In this document: positions 1-9,947 of the stretch, in pieces
Numbering within the stretch: position 1 is the stretch's first letter
How the letters are laid out: each line of letters begins with the position of its first letter
NCBI RefSeq assembly: GCF_000159635.1
Contig: NZ_GG667192.1
Location: 680,189 to 744,188, forward strand
Length of the DNA: 64,000 nt
From: Corynebacterium lipophiloflavum DSM 44291
GTDB lineage: Bacteria > Actinomycetota > Actinomycetes > Mycobacteriales > Mycobacteriaceae
Direction: 5' to 3'
The notes under the pieces: model-generated
Told to the model about the DNA's origin: nothing
The model's database searches: none
Seen by the model: only the letters and a program-made list of their open reading frames with translations
Position numbers and translations under genes: made by a program

Positions 1-20
1 TCATTGGATCCTTCCAATGC

Positions 21-46
21 AAAAACCGGCTCCCAGAGGAGCCGGT
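21..46 (-). terminator. Rho-independent terminator of tRNA-Leu
   Basis: On the minus strand a 9-bp perfect stem (ACCGGCTCC / GGAGCCGGT) with a 4-nt loop is followed by a run of five T. It lies just downstream of the minus-strand tRNA-Leu. Confidence 0.85.
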
Positions 47-53
47 AGGTTGT

Positions 54-138
54 GCCCGAGGGGGGACTTGAACCCCCACGTCCGTTAATAGGACACTAGC
101 ACCTCAAGCTAGCGCGTCTGCCATTCCGCCACCCGGGC
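54..138 (-). tRNA. tRNA-Leu (anticodon GAG)
   Basis: The 85-nt cloverleaf starts GCCCGGG and ends CCCGGGC-type pairing in the acceptor stem. The anticodon stem CTAGC/GCTAG encloses the loop TTGAGGT, giving anticodon GAG, which reads CUC/CUU. A long variable arm, typical of class II leucine tRNAs, and a GGTTCAAGTCC-type T-loop are visible. No CCA is encoded at the 3' end. A terminator follows directly. Confidence 0.95.
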
Positions 139-175
139 CGGGTGTTTCTAAGCCTTTCGGCTTGGCACCTGGATA

Positions 176-181
176 ACTATA
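176..181 (-). promoter_or_regulatory. Candidate -10 box for tRNA-Leu
   Basis: TATAGT on the minus strand lies about 37 bp before the tRNA 5' end. A small AAGCC/GGCTT hairpin (151-164) sits in the intervening leader. No good -35 was seen. Confidence 0.4.
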
Positions 182-302
182 GGGCCAGCCTCGCGCTGCG
201 CACAAATCGCCAGCTCATCGCGCTTGTCGACGCCCCACCCGCCGACCCGGTATTGCACCGGTGTCATTTACCCGCCGAACATATTTCGGTATGAATTGAC
301 GT

Positions 303-833
303 ATGAGCAACTACACAGATTCCCGTTTCCCCGGACCCGACCCGTACGCCCCGCTGAAGAACCTTCCCACCTTCACGCTGACGTCGACCGACATCGCCGA
401 CGGCGAAAAGCTCAGCGAGGCGCAGGTCGGCGATGACGCCACCTCCCCGCAGCTGGCATGGTCCGGCCTTCCTGAGGGCACCAAGTCCCTGGCGGTGACC
501 TGCTTCGACCCCGACGCCCCCACGGGCTCCGGGTTCTGGCACTGGTCCGTGTTCAACATCCCGGCCGACGTCACCGAGCTGCCATCCGGCGCCGGCGCCA
601 CGGAAGATTTGGGCGTTGGGGCGGTGACCTTGGCGGGTGATTCCGGCGTCACAGCGTTTTACGGAGCGAACCCTCCGGAGGGCCACGGGCCGCACCGCTA
701 CCTGTTCGCGGTGCACGCCGTCGACGTCGAGGAGCTGCCGGCCGACGAGATCGCCAACCCGACGCAGCTGGGCTTCAACCTCTACTTCCACTCCATCGGT
801 CGCGCAATCTTATGGGGATGGTACGAGAACTAA
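303..833 (+). CDS. YbhB/YbcL family Raf-kinase-inhibitor-like (PEBP) protein
   Basis: This 176-residue protein has the phosphatidylethanolamine-binding-protein fold signatures. These are an [12 protein letters not shown] segment (about 48-59), [15 protein letters not shown] (about 67-81) with the DPDAP ligand-pocket motif, and GPHRY (about 129-133) leading into the second strand block. The bacterial members are small soluble proteins of about 150-180 residues whose ligand and role remain poorly defined. There is no signal peptide, so it is probably cytoplasmic. It is followed 29 bp later by a small membrane-protein gene on the same strand. The start is the only ATG in good register with the family N-terminus; no clear ribosome-binding site is seen. 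Confidence 0.93.
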   Translation: MSNYTDSRFPGPDPYAPLKNLPTFTLTSTDIADGEKLSEAQVGDDATSPQLAWSGLPEGTKSLAVTCFDPDAPTGSGFWHWSVFNIPADVTELPSGAGATEDLGVGAVTLAGDSGVTAFYGANPPEGHGPHRYLFAVHAVDVEELPADEIANPTQLGFNLYFHSIGRAILWGWYEN

Positions 834-862
834 CCGGACGCGTCCGGTAGTCTCTGACGGCT

Positions 863-1210
863 ATGATTCCGATTCAACTTCGCGTGGGTGGGGCGTTTCT
901 CGCCCTCGCCGTCGTTCTGGTGATCTACGCCGCCGTGGCGTTCTTCCGCGGCCAGGCGGTCTTCGAGATCACCCCGCAGGTGCTCACGATCGCGGCCGCC
1001 GCGCTTCTCTTCGGAGCCAACGCCACGTTCGTGCGTGGCCAAAGTCGTTCGAGAGCCCAGGTGACCGCACTCGTCGTCGCCGTGGGCCTGGTGATCCTCG
1101 GAGTACTACTGCCCTCAGCCGCGCTGCTGGCCACCCCGACCTACTGGCTGCTCCTGTGGGCCGGAGCCGCGGTGGTGTGCGCCCTTATTTTGCGCCAGAG
1201 CGCCACGTAA
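863..1210 (+). CDS. Small hypothetical membrane protein (115 aa)
   Basis: I do not recognise a family. The protein is mostly hydrophobic, with about four membrane-spanning stretches (roughly residues 8-28, 38-52, 66-88 and 90-110) and short polar loops containing RGQSRSR. TAGTCT ends 9 bp before the ATG, a possible leaderless promoter. Its last 26 bp overlap the 3' end of pyrD on the opposite strand. Coding is plausible because of the membrane-like hydrophobicity and start context, but no function can be assigned. Confidence 0.7.
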   Translation: MIPIQLRVGGAFLALAVVLVIYAAVAFFRGQAVFEITPQVLTIAAAALLFGANATFVRGQSRSRAQVTALVVAVGLVILGVLLPSAALLATPTYWLLLWAGAAVVCALILRQSAT

Positions 1211-2270
1211 GCTCACTGCCCACAGCCTCGCTGATCGAGCTCAAGCCGTGGGCCCGGACCTGCGCCGCGAGGCCTCGGTGAATCTGGCGGATCCAGCCCG
1301 GGCCGCCGTAAATGAACGGCGTGTACCCCTGCAGCAGGCTCGCTCCGGCTGCGATGCGCTCCCACGCCTGCTGCGCAGTTGAGATGCCGCCGACACTGAC
1401 CAGCACGAGCTGATCTCCGACGCGGGCGTGAAGCCGTTTCAGGACTTCCAGCGAGCGATCGTTGAGAGGAACTCCCGAGATGCCTCCCGCGCCCAATGCC
1501 TCCACCTCCGCCGGATCCGTGGCAAGCCCGGCGCGGGAGATGGTCGTGTTGGTCGCCACGATTCCGTCGAGTGCGAGCTCCAGCGCGAGGTCTGCCACCG
1601 CGTCGACGTCCTCGTCGCTCAAATCTGGCGCGATCTTCACTAAAACGGGGGTGTCGGTTGCCTCTGCGACGGCGCTGAGGATGGGTCGCAGCTCCTCGAC
1701 AGCCTGCAGGTCCCGCAGCCCGGGGGTGTTGGGGGAGGAGACGTTGACCACGAGGTAGTCCGCCAGCGGGCCGAGCACCGTTGCCCCGGCACGGTAGTCC
1801 GCCACAGCATCGGTGGATACCTTGTTTTTGCCAATGTTCACGCCGACGACGCTGTGTGGTGCGCGCTCGTCAAGGCTGGATGCAGCGGCGAGCGCGCCGT
1901 CGTTGTTAAAGCCCATCCGGTTGAGGATCGCCTTGTCCTGCGGCAGCCTGAAAAGCCGCGGGGCGGGGTTGCCCGGCTGGGGCTTCGGGGTAATCGTGCC
2001 TACCTCCGCATAGCCGAAACCCACTGCGGGCCAGGCGTTGACCGCTCGGGCGTTTTTGTCGAACCCGGCAGCCAGGCCCAGTGGTGCGGGAAAGGTGACG
2101 CCGAACAGGGACTGTTCCAGCACCGGGTCGTGGACGCGCACCACGCGTTCCATGGTTCGGTTCAGTGGCGCGGCGACGTGCAGCAGCCGCAGGGCACCCC
2201 CCATGATGCCGTGAATGCGCTCGGCGGGAACGCGGAACATGACGGCCAGCGCGGCGTCGTAGAGGTTCAT
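1185..2270 (-). CDS. pyrD: Quinone-dependent dihydroorotate dehydrogenase (class 2)
   Basis: PyrD oxidises dihydroorotate to orotate in de novo pyrimidine synthesis, passing electrons through FMN to membrane quinone. The 361 residues match the class 2 length. Visible signatures are an amphipathic N-terminal region that contacts the membrane, NRMGFNNDG (about 117-125), [14 protein letters not shown] (about 176-189) whose serine is the class 2 catalytic base, and the FMN-phosphate region VGGIS with a GASLLQGYT motif near the C-terminus. Its ATG overlaps the stop of the upstream lipoprotein gene by 4 bp, so the two are co-transcribed. The 3' end overlaps a convergent small gene by 26 bp. Confidence 0.96.
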   Translation of the reverse strand: MNLYDAALAVMFRVPAERIHGIMGGALRLLHVAAPLNRTMERVVRVHDPVLEQSLFGVTFPAPLGLAAGFDKNARAVNAWPAVGFGYAEVGTITPKPQPGNPAPRLFRLPQDKAILNRMGFNNDGALAAASSLDERAPHSVVGVNIGKNKVSTDAVADYRAGATVLGPLADYLVVNVSSPNTPGLRDLQAVEELRPILSAVAEATDTPVLVKIAPDLSDEDVDAVADLALELALDGIVATNTTISRAGLATDPAEVEALGAGGISGVPLNDRSLEVLKRLHARVGDQLVLVSVGGISTAQQAWERIAAGASLLQGYTPFIYGGPGWIRQIHRGLAAQVRAHGLSSISEAVGSELTWRSGAK

Positions 2271-3310
2271 GACGTTTTCTCCTTCAAAGTGCTCTTTTCC
2301 TCGGGCGCGATGATCTGCAGGCCGTCGCCGGAGGCGGATGCGATGACCAGGGTGCCGTCGTCAAGCGTGACCATGTTCTGCGCGTCGGCGACGGAGCGTG
2401 CCTCGGCAGCCTTCAAGGGCACGCCCTGCGAAATGTCGTAACCCTCGGCGGTGTTCGTCGCCGTCGAGGTGACCCAGGCAAGCGCGGACTCGGCGTCCCA
2501 CGCCACAGCCCACGGGCTCGGCGCAACGGGGGCGGACTGCTGCAGCCGGATGATGTCGGAGACGGTGTAGACCAGCAGTTGGGATCCGGTGTTGTCGGCG
2601 GCGAGCACGAGACCGTCACTGGCGGTGGTAACCCCTCCCACACCGAGACCCACGCGCAGCGTCCCTCCTTGCCGGGCGTTTTCGAGGTCGAGGTCCTGAA
2701 TCGTCGTGTCGAAATGGTTCACGCGCACGGCCGTGTCCGCAGCACCCTCTCGTGGCACGGTCAGCAGCTGGTCGGTCTCGCGGGCCACTCCGAAGGAGCT
2801 CACCTCCTCGCCGTCGCGGTACATGCGCGCTGTGCGATCGCGCGAAGATCCGGTCACCACATCCCCGGAATCAGTCATCGTCGCGACGGAAGCGGGTGCG
2901 GAAGTGTCGAAGCTGCGCTCACCGGAGGAATCGAAAATGCGCACCCGCCCGCCGCAGGCGACGACGAAGCTGCCGGCTCCTGCTGAGGCGTCGCCGCAGT
3001 CCGCCTCCAGCGCATACTGCGTGGCCGCACCGGCTAAAACCTGCTCGAGGGTGCCGACGGTCAGGCTGTCGCCGCTGCGCACCGCAAGTGTGTCCCCAGT
3101 GGCGTCGAGATCGTCTACCGCGGCGAAGTCGACGACGCGCCCGGCCGGGTCAGTCGCCGGCGGCGAGGGCTGCGCCACGGCGTTGCCCATGTTCACTGTC
3201 AGCTCACCGATGTCCCCGACGTCACCTCCGGTGGCGCCCTGGCAGGCTGAAAGGCCCACAGCTGAGGCGATGAGGGTGCCGGCGAGTGCGCAACGTCGTA
3301 GGGTTATCAC
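2267..3310 (-). CDS. Secreted lipoprotein, beta-propeller-like (347 aa)
   Basis: Read from the GTG at 3310, the protein begins with a classic lipoprotein signal: two arginines, a hydrophobic core and the lipobox L-S-A-C with Cys23. The rest consists of repeated short beta-rich segments (for example [17 protein letters not shown] and [14 protein letters not shown]), suggesting a WD40/NHL-like propeller in the cell envelope. No enzymatic motif is seen. The open frame extends upstream to 3622, but that stretch runs antisense to uppP and lacks signal character. TAGAGT at 3319-3324 lies 8 bp before the GTG and supports this start as a leaderless mRNA. It is coupled to pyrD by a 4-bp overlap. Confidence 0.85.
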   Translation of the reverse strand: MITLRRCALAGTLIASAVGLSACQGATGGDVGDIGELTVNMGNAVAQPSPPATDPAGRVVDFAAVDDLDATGDTLAVRSGDSLTVGTLEQVLAGAATQYALEADCGDASAGAGSFVVACGGRVRIFDSSGERSFDTSAPASVATMTDSGDVVTGSSRDRTARMYRDGEEVSSFGVARETDQLLTVPREGAADTAVRVNHFDTTIQDLDLENARQGGTLRVGLGVGGVTTASDGLVLAADNTGSQLLVYTVSDIIRLQQSAPVAPSPWAVAWDAESALAWVTSTATNTAEGYDISQGVPLKAAEARSVADAQNMVTLDDGTLVIASASGDGLQIIAPEEKSTLKEKTS

Positions 3311-3318
3311 GCCTTTTG

Positions 3319-3324
3319 ACTCTA
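3319..3324 (-). promoter_or_regulatory. -10 box of the lipoprotein-pyrD operon
   Basis: TAGAGT ends 8 bp before the GTG at 3310, so transcription is expected to begin at or very near the start codon. Confidence 0.6.
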
Positions 3325-3342
3325 GCAACCGGTACCCGGGGG

Positions 3343-3348
3343 TAGCCT
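3343..3348 (+). promoter_or_regulatory. -10 box of uppP
   Basis: TAGCCT lies 8 bp before ATG 3357 and only 2 bp before the earlier ATG 3351, favouring the second ATG as a leaderless start. Confidence 0.55.
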
Positions 3349-3356
3349 GAATGCTC

Positions 3357-4214
3357 ATGAACGCAGCAACCGCCGCCGCGGAGCAGATGAGCTGGCTCCA
3401 GGTGATCGTCCTATCAGTCGTGCAGGGGCTCACCGAGTTCCTGCCCGTGTCCTCGTCGGGACACCTGCGCATCGTCTCGGAACTTTTCTGGGGCGAGGAC
3501 GCCGGTGCGAGCTTCACCGCCGTGATCCAGCTCGGCACCGAGCTGGCTGTGCTGGTGTTCTTCGCCAAGGAGATCTGGCAGATCCTGACCGGCTGGTTCG
3601 TGGGGCTGCTTAACAAGGACAAGCGGGGCTTCGATTACCGCATGGGGTGGATGGTCATCGTCGGAACGATCCCGGTGGCGCTATTCGGCGTGCTGCTCAA
3701 AGACCTGATCCGGGAGAACTTTCGCAACCTGTGGATCACAGCCACGGTGTTGATCGTGTTCTCGCTGGTGTTCATCCTCGCCGAACGATTCGGCAAGAAG
3801 ACCCGCGGGTACGACGAGCTGACCATGAAGGACGCGGTCATCATGGGCCTTTGGCAATGCCTGGCACTGATCCCCGGCGTGTCGCGCTCCGGCGGCACCA
3901 TCTCCGGCGGCCTTTTCCTCAACCTGGACCGCGAGGTGGCAACCCGGTTCAGCTTCCTGCTCGCCATCCCGGCCGTGCTCGCCTCTGGGCTGTTCTCCCT
4001 GCCCGACGCGTTCGCTCCGCAGGCCGGCCAGGCGGCGACGGGCATGCAGCTGCTCGTCGGCAGTGGTGTGGCTTTCGTGCTCGGCTACGTCTCCATCGCC
4101 TGGCTTCTGAAGTTCGTCGCCAACCACTCGTTTGCCTGGTTCGCCGCTTACCGCATTCCGCTGGGTCTTTTGGTGATGGCGCTGCTCGGGGCGGAAGTGA
4201 TGAGCCCCTTCTAA
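3357..4214 (+). CDS. uppP: Undecaprenyl-diphosphatase (BacA/UppP)
   Basis: UppP dephosphorylates undecaprenyl pyrophosphate outside the membrane, recycling the lipid carrier for peptidoglycan and other envelope polymers; overexpression classically gives bacitracin resistance. The 285 residues carry both BacA motifs: [15 protein letters not shown] near the N-terminus (about 23-37) with the catalytic Glu, and PGVSRSGG (about 172-179) with the Ser/Arg pair. Six to eight hydrophobic segments are evident. An upstream in-frame ATG at 3351 is possible, but the -10 hexamer favours 3357. mshC follows 22 bp downstream with its own promoter-like box. Confidence 0.96.
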   Translation: MNAATAAAEQMSWLQVIVLSVVQGLTEFLPVSSSGHLRIVSELFWGEDAGASFTAVIQLGTELAVLVFFAKEIWQILTGWFVGLLNKDKRGFDYRMGWMVIVGTIPVALFGVLLKDLIRENFRNLWITATVLIVFSLVFILAERFGKKTRGYDELTMKDAVIMGLWQCLALIPGVSRSGGTISGGLFLNLDREVATRFSFLLAIPAVLASGLFSLPDAFAPQAGQAATGMQLLVGSGVAFVLGYVSIAWLLKFVANHSFAWFAAYRIPLGLLVMALLGAEVMSPF

Positions 4215-4223
4215 GGGTGGATG

Positions 4224-4229
4224 TAGGGT
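4224..4229 (+). promoter_or_regulatory. -10 box of mshC
   Basis: TAGGGT lies 7 bp before the mshC ATG, fitting a leaderless transcript. Confidence 0.6.
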
Positions 4230-4236
4230 AGTTCCC

Positions 4237-5451
4237 ATGCATTCTTGGCCCACCCCTGAGGTACCCGCGGTGAGCGGAACCCCGGTCGAACTGAAGCTCT
4301 ACGACACCGCGGATCAGGTGGTCAAGCCGGTCGACACCACCCCGAACGCTCACGGCGAAGTAGGCATGTACGTCTGCGGCATCACCCCCTACGACTCCAC
4401 GCACCTGGGCCACGCGGCGACGTACCTGACGTTCGATCTGGTGCAGCGCCAGCTGATTGCCAACGGCCACCGCGTCCACTACGTCCAAAACATCACCGAT
4501 GTCGACGACCCTTTGTTCGAGCGCGCCGCGCGCGACGGCGTGGACTGGCGCGAGCTGGGCCAAAGCCAGATCGATTTGTTCCGTTCCGACATGGGAATCC
4601 TCGGCGTCATCCCGCCTCGCGACTACATCGGCGCGATTGAGTCCGTCAACGAGGTCATTGAGATGGTGGGCAAGCTTCTCGACGCCTCGGCCGCCTACCG
4701 CCTCGACCACGGCGACATCTACGCGTCCATCGACGCCACCGCCCAGTTCGGCTACGAGTCGAACTACTCCCGCGAGGAGATGGAGACATACTTCGCCGAA
4801 CGCGGCGGCGACCCGGAACGCCCGGGTAAACGAGACCCGCTGGACGCGCTCGTGTGGCGCGGCCACCGCGACGGCGAGCCCGCCTGGGATTCCCCCTTCG
4901 GCCCCGGCAGGCCCGGCTGGCACATCGAGTGCTCGGCGATTGCGACGAACCGCCTCGGCGCCACGTTCGCCATTCAGGGCGGCGGCTCCGACCTCGCGTT
5001 TCCGCACCACGAGTTTTCGGCGGCGCACGCCGAGGCTGCCTACCGCCAGCGGCGCATGGCAACGCACTACGTCCACGCCGGCATGATCGCCCTCGATGGG
5101 GTGAAGATGTCGAAGTCGCTGGGAAACCTGGTCTTCGTGCACAAGCTCACCGAAAAAGGCCACGAGGCCAGCGCGATCCGGCTGGCGGTTTTTGCCGAGC
5201 ACTACCGCACGGACCGCGATTTCTCCGACGCAATCCTCGTTGCCGCCGAGCAGCGCTTGGCCCGGTGGCGCGACAACCTGGCGCGCCCGGTGGGCCAGGT
5301 TGACGCTGCGGTGGTCGTCGATAAGCTGCGCGCTGCTCTGGCCGACGATCTCGATACCGCAGCCGCGCTGCGCATCATCGACGAGGCTGCGGGAGATCAC
5401 GAGGGCGCCATCGCGCGCGCCATCGATGGGCTGCTTGGCGTGCGGGTCTAA
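4237..5451 (+). CDS. mshC: Cysteine:1D-myo-inositol 2-amino-2-deoxy-alpha-D-glucopyranoside ligase
   Basis: MshC couples cysteine to GlcN-inositol using ATP, the third enzymatic step of mycothiol synthesis, the actinobacterial thiol buffer. It is a class I cysteinyl-tRNA-synthetase paralogue. At 404 residues it lacks the tRNA-binding C-terminal part of CysS. Visible are [14 protein letters not shown] (about 47-60) with a zinc-ligand Cys and an HLGHA version of HIGH, WHIECSA (about 227-233) with the second zinc Cys, and KMSKS (about 290-294). The T-H-L-G sequence after PYDS distinguishes MshC from CysS, which usually has VYDYSHIGHA-like residues. A promoter-like TAGGGT precedes the ATG; the next gene begins 17 bp downstream. 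Confidence 0.97.
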   Translation: MHSWPTPEVPAVSGTPVELKLYDTADQVVKPVDTTPNAHGEVGMYVCGITPYDSTHLGHAATYLTFDLVQRQLIANGHRVHYVQNITDVDDPLFERAARDGVDWRELGQSQIDLFRSDMGILGVIPPRDYIGAIESVNEVIEMVGKLLDASAAYRLDHGDIYASIDATAQFGYESNYSREEMETYFAERGGDPERPGKRDPLDALVWRGHRDGEPAWDSPFGPGRPGWHIECSAIATNRLGATFAIQGGGSDLAFPHHEFSAAHAEAAYRQRRMATHYVHAGMIALDGVKMSKSLGNLVFVHKLTEKGHEASAIRLAVFAEHYRTDRDFSDAILVAAEQRLARWRDNLARPVGQVDAAVVVDKLRAALADDLDTAAALRIIDEAAGDHEGAIARAIDGLLGVRV

Positions 5452-5468
5452 GCGTTTTCGTCCACAAT

Positions 5469-5855
5469 ATGAGCATGACCATCCGCGAGCAGTTCCAAGA
5501 CGACGTCGACGAATTCATCTCCGACCTCACCACTTTTGCCACTGGCTCCTACCTGCGCGATGAGGACAAGGAGTTGTGGGACGAGCCCTTCGACCCGAAA
5601 GTCCTTCCTGAGCTGAAGCAGAAGATCGAGGGCTTTCTCGACGCCCTCGAGCTGCTTGGCGACGACCCCGCCGGCGAGGACCTGAAGAAAGTCGTCGTGC
5701 CCTTCTACGCCTCGTTGAGCGAGTTCAACGCCGCGCACGCCAACGCCGTGCTGGAACCGGAGGAGAAGGCCGACCTGGAGTCGCTGGTGTTCCAGGCGGC
5801 CGCTGCCACCGGCGCCGACGATGAGGCGCTGAACGAACTTCCCGAGCTGGAGTAG
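5469..5855 (+). CDS. Acidic hypothetical protein (128 aa)
   Basis: I do not recognise this family. The product is rich in Asp/Glu, is predicted to be mostly helical and has no membrane segment, cysteine or metal motif. It starts TIREQFQDDVDEFI and ends in an acidic ELPELE tail. Two ATGs, 5469 and 5475, are both possible. It lies between mshC and a HAD phosphatase whose GTG begins 1 bp after its stop, so the pair is probably translated together. The helical, acidic, low-complexity character would suit a small adaptor, but that is only a guess. Confidence 0.75.
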   Translation: MSMTIREQFQDDVDEFISDLTTFATGSYLRDEDKELWDEPFDPKVLPELKQKIEGFLDALELLGDDPAGEDLKKVVVPFYASLSEFNAAHANAVLEPEEKADLESLVFQAAAATGADDEALNELPELE

Positions 5856-5856
5856 C

Positions 5857-6528
5857 GTGCTACCTCTTGCGATTTTCTGGGACATGGACGGCACCCTCGT
5901 CGACACGGAGCCGCTGTGGGGCGTGGCCACGTACGAGCTGTCCGAAAAACTGGGCCGTCGGCTCACCCCCGAGCTGCGCGAAAAGACCATCGGCGGCAGC
6001 TTCGGCAACACGCTGGCGATCTGCGCCGCCCACGCTGGTGTCGAGCTCGGCGCCGGCGACTACGAGCGGTACAGGACATGGATGTACCAGCGCATGGCCG
6101 AGCTCACCTCCGGCGACCTCACACCCAACCCGGGGGTGCAGGGCCTGCTCGCCTCGCTGCGCGACAAGGGTGTGCCCATGCTGGTGACCACCAACACCGA
6201 GCGCGTGCTTGCCGACGCCCTCATAGACGCCGTCGGCCGCGATTTCTTCGTCGGCTCGATCACCGGTGACGAGGTCGAGCGCACCAAACCGGCCCCCGAC
6301 ATGTACCTGGAGGCGGCGCGCAGGGTCGGTTTCGACGCCCGCGACTGCCTGGTCTTCGAGGACTCCTGGGCGGGGATGAGCGCGGCCGCCGCCGCGGGGT
6401 GCCGCGTGCTCGGTCTGGCGGAAACGGTGCCGGAGGGCGTCGTCAGTTTTGATCCCGCCAACTTTGTCGGAGCCGCGCTAGAGGACGTTGCGCGGTGGTA
6501 CGCGGAGATTGTGCAGCCGGTGCGATAG
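5857..6528 (+). CDS. HAD-superfamily phosphatase (beta-phosphoglucomutase-like)
   Basis: This 223-residue hydrolase shows all four HAD motifs: FWDMDGTLVDTEP (Asp9 nucleophile, Asp11 acid/base), VTTNT (motif II Thr, about 108-112), the Lys in RTKPAPDMY (motif III, about 147) and VFEDSWAGMSAA (motif IV, about 166-177). The helical cap lies between motifs I and II, as in subfamily IA phosphatases that act on small phosphorylated sugars or nucleotides. The substrate cannot be read from sequence. The GTG start follows the previous stop by one base. Its TAG stop doubles as the start of the hisE -10 box. Confidence 0.92.
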   Translation: MLPLAIFWDMDGTLVDTEPLWGVATYELSEKLGRRLTPELREKTIGGSFGNTLAICAAHAGVELGAGDYERYRTWMYQRMAELTSGDLTPNPGVQGLLASLRDKGVPMLVTTNTERVLADALIDAVGRDFFVGSITGDEVERTKPAPDMYLEAARRVGFDARDCLVFEDSWAGMSAAAAAGCRVLGLAETVPEGVVSFDPANFVGAALEDVARWYAEIVQPVR

Positions 6529-6531
6529 AGT
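6526..6531 (+). promoter_or_regulatory. -10 box of hisE overlapping the upstream stop codon
   Basis: TAGAGT lies 8 bp before the hisE GTG. Its first three bases are the stop codon of the HAD gene. Confidence 0.55.
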
Positions 6532-6539
6532 AAACCCCC

Positions 6540-6803
6540 GTGAAAAACTTCGATGAACTATTCGCCGAGCTCTCCGCCAAAGCCGCATCCCGGCCGGCTG
6601 ATTCCGGGACCGTCAAGGCCCTTGAGAAGGGGGAGCATTTCATTGGCAAGAAAATCATCGAGGAGGCCGGCGAGGTATGGATCGCGGCCGAGTACCAGTC
6701 CGACGCGGAGCTCGCCGTGGAGCTGAGCCAGCTCATCTACTGGACCCAGGTGATGATGCTCAAGCGCGGCCTGACCCCCGACGACGTGTACAAGTACCTC
6801 TAA
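6540..6803 (+). CDS. hisE: Phosphoribosyl-ATP pyrophosphatase
   Basis: HisE hydrolyses phosphoribosyl-ATP to phosphoribosyl-AMP, step 2 of histidine synthesis. The 87-residue all-helical protein shows the family's [15 protein letters not shown] segment (about 38-52), with clustered Glu residues that bind magnesium, and the trailing ELSQLIYW helix. The GTG start is supported by a -10-like hexamer 8 bp upstream and no ribosome-binding site. hisG follows 16 bp later, the usual actinobacterial hisE-hisG pair away from the main his operon. Confidence 0.96.
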   Translation: MKNFDELFAELSAKAASRPADSGTVKALEKGEHFIGKKIIEEAGEVWIAAEYQSDAELAVELSQLIYWTQVMMLKRGLTPDDVYKYL

Positions 6804-6819
6804 ACAAGAACGGATCACC

Positions 6820-7668
6820 ATGATCAAGGTTGCAGTGCCCAACAAGGGCTCGCTGTCCGAAAAAGCCCTCGAGGTGCTCAAGGAGGCCGGCTACAAGGGC
6901 CGCGGCATCAACAAGTCCCTCAACGTCGTCGACGAGGAAAACGGCGTCGAGTTCTACTTCCTGCGCCCGAAAGACATCGCCATCTACGTCGCCCAGGGCC
7001 ACCTTGACCTCGGCATCACGGGGCGCGACCTGGCCGCCGATTCCGGTGCCGACGTCAACGAGGTCATGTCGCTCGGATTCGGCTCCTCCACGTTCCGCTT
7101 CGCGGCCCCCTCCGATCAGCAGTGGAGCGTCGCGGACTTAGAGGGCAAGCGCATCGCCACCTCGTACCCGCACCTTGTGAAAAACTATCTCGCGCAGCAC
7201 GGCATTTCGCCGAGTGACGTTACGCGCCTGGACGGGGCGGTGGAGATCGCGATCAAGCTCGGCGTGGCCGACGTCATCGCCGACGTGGTCTCCACCGGTG
7301 CCACGCTGCGCCAGCAGGGGCTCGCCCCCTTCGGCGAGCCGTTGATTAGCAGTGAAGCGGTGATCATCCGCCGCCGCGGTAATGCTGGCGGGCCGGATCA
7401 CGACGTCCTGCTCAAGCGCGTCCAGGGCATCCTCAACGCCCAGAATTTCCTCATGGTCGATTACAACATCGCGCGCGACAACCTCGAGCGCGCCTCCGCC
7501 ATCACTCCGGGTATTACCGGTCCCACCGTTTCCCCGCTGTCGCGCGAGGGGTGGGTGGCGGTGCGCGCGATGGTGCCGCGCAAGAAGGCCAACCAGACGA
7601 TGGACGAGCTCGCCGCGGTAGGCGCGGAAGGCATCCTGGCCACGGAGCTTCGTATCGCGCGCCTCTAG
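6820..7668 (+). CDS. hisG: ATP phosphoribosyltransferase (long form)
   Basis: HisG condenses ATP with PRPP, the first committed step of histidine synthesis. At 282 residues it is the long homohexameric form with a C-terminal regulatory ACT-like domain (about 210-282) that binds histidine for feedback inhibition. The N-terminal motif [13 protein letters not shown] and the PRPP-binding [14 protein letters not shown] segment (about 154-167) are clear. It pairs with hisE, 16 bp upstream. No promoter is needed between them. Confidence 0.97.
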   Translation: MIKVAVPNKGSLSEKALEVLKEAGYKGRGINKSLNVVDEENGVEFYFLRPKDIAIYVAQGHLDLGITGRDLAADSGADVNEVMSLGFGSSTFRFAAPSDQQWSVADLEGKRIATSYPHLVKNYLAQHGISPSDVTRLDGAVEIAIKLGVADVIADVVSTGATLRQQGLAPFGEPLISSEAVIIRRRGNAGGPDHDVLLKRVQGILNAQNFLMVDYNIARDNLERASAITPGITGPTVSPLSREGWVAVRAMVPRKKANQTMDELAAVGAEGILATELRIARL

Positions 7669-7686
7669 TCGCCCGCCTTTGGTGGG

Positions 7687-7692
7687 TATCCT
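7687..7692 (+). promoter_or_regulatory. -10 box of aspA
   Basis: TATCCT lies 7 bp before ATG 7700. Confidence 0.5.
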
Positions 7693-7699
7693 CACGGGT

Positions 7700-9121
<1,422 letters not shown>

Positions 9122-9129
9122 TTTCCCGT

Positions 9130-9921
9130 CTAGCCGGGCCAGCCGGGATAGTCGGGCGGGGTTCCGTCGAACGCGGGGCAGATGTCCTGGAAGGGGCACC
9201 AGTTGCACAGCTTCGAGGTACGCGGCCGGAATCGGCCCTCGCGCCCGTCTGCCTCGATTTTCGCCCACAGCTCGCCCAGGTCGCGCTCGAAGTATTCCAG
9301 CTCCTCGCGCGATGGGGTCAAGATCATCGAGTCGACCACTTTGAGGTACATGAGGCGGAGCTGGGTGGGGATTGCACCGAAGAACCGCCAGTACACCAGC
9401 GCGTAGAAACGCATCTGAAACTGCGCGTCCGCGGAGTAGCGGGGCAGGGGCTTCTTGCCCGTCTTGTAGTCGACGACGCGCACCTCGCCGGTGGGTGCGA
9501 CGTCGACGCGGTCGATGAAGCCGCGCACGGGGACGCCGTTGGGCAAGACCCCGTCGACGTACATTTCCTGCTCGGTGGAGTCGAAGCCGAGCGGGTTCTC
9601 CATGTGGAAGTAGCCGCGGATCAGCGTGCGGGCGTCGACAAGCAGCTGCTGGCGGTCGCTGATGGGCTCGGCGACTTCCGGGTCCTGCTCGATAAGACGC
9701 TCCCACGCCGGCACGATCGCCTTCACGGCGGCGGGGTAGGTGCGTTCTTCGCGCCGCCAGCTGTGCATTTCCTCCAGCACGGCGTGGACCAGCGTGCCTT
9801 TGACTTGGGCCTCAGTTTTGGGCTCGGGGAGGCGATCGATGGCGCGGAAGCGGTAGAGCAGCGGGCACTGCTTGTAGTCGCTGGCGCGGGAAGGGGAAAG
9901 GGCGAGTGGTCGAGAAGTCAT
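9130..9921 (-). CDS. RecB-family PD-(D/E)XK nuclease with Fe-S cysteines
   Basis: This 263-residue single-domain nuclease resembles the C-terminal nuclease of RecB/AddB/Cas4. It has a Cys near the N-terminus (DYKQCPLLYRFR), a conserved His (TLVHAVLEEM), GFIDRVD and VVDYKTGKK forming the D...(D)xK active site, and a C-terminal C-x2-C-x5-C set (LCNWCPFQDIC). One plus three cysteines is the AddB/Cas4 arrangement that holds a 4Fe-4S cluster. No helicase or cas genes are nearby, so it is probably a stand-alone DNA-repair exonuclease. The start at 9921 is preferred over upstream ATGs (9933, 9954), which run into the divergent promoter. Confidence 0.9.
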   Translation of the reverse strand: MTSRPLALSPSRASDYKQCPLLYRFRAIDRLPEPKTEAQVKGTLVHAVLEEMHSWRREERTYPAAVKAIVPAWERLIEQDPEVAEPISDRQQLLVDARTLIRGYFHMENPLGFDSTEQEMYVDGVLPNGVPVRGFIDRVDVAPTGEVRVVDYKTGKKPLPRYSADAQFQMRFYALVYWRFFGAIPTQLRLMYLKVVDSMILTPSREELEYFERDLGELWAKIEADGREGRFRPRTSKLCNWCPFQDICPAFDGTPPDYPGWPG

Positions 9922-9931
9922 TGTGCCACTC

Positions 9932-9941
9932 ATCTTAGAGT
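9932..9941. promoter_or_regulatory. Shared divergent -10 elements (RecB-like / M18 peptidase)
   Basis: The 10-bp ATCTTAGAGT contains TAGAGT reading right (6 bp before the M18 ATG) and TAAGAT reading left (10 bp before the nuclease ATG). The two hexamers share the central TA. Confidence 0.5.
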
Positions 9942-9947
9942 GGAGGT

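Noticed and set aside
3949-5400. 483-codon open frame antisense to uppP/mshC
   Set aside because: Both plus-strand genes have clear family motifs; the antisense product has none.
9130-9921. Cas4 in a defence system
   Set aside because: The cysteine pattern is shared with AddB-type nucleases, and no cas1/cas2 or other defence genes are nearby.
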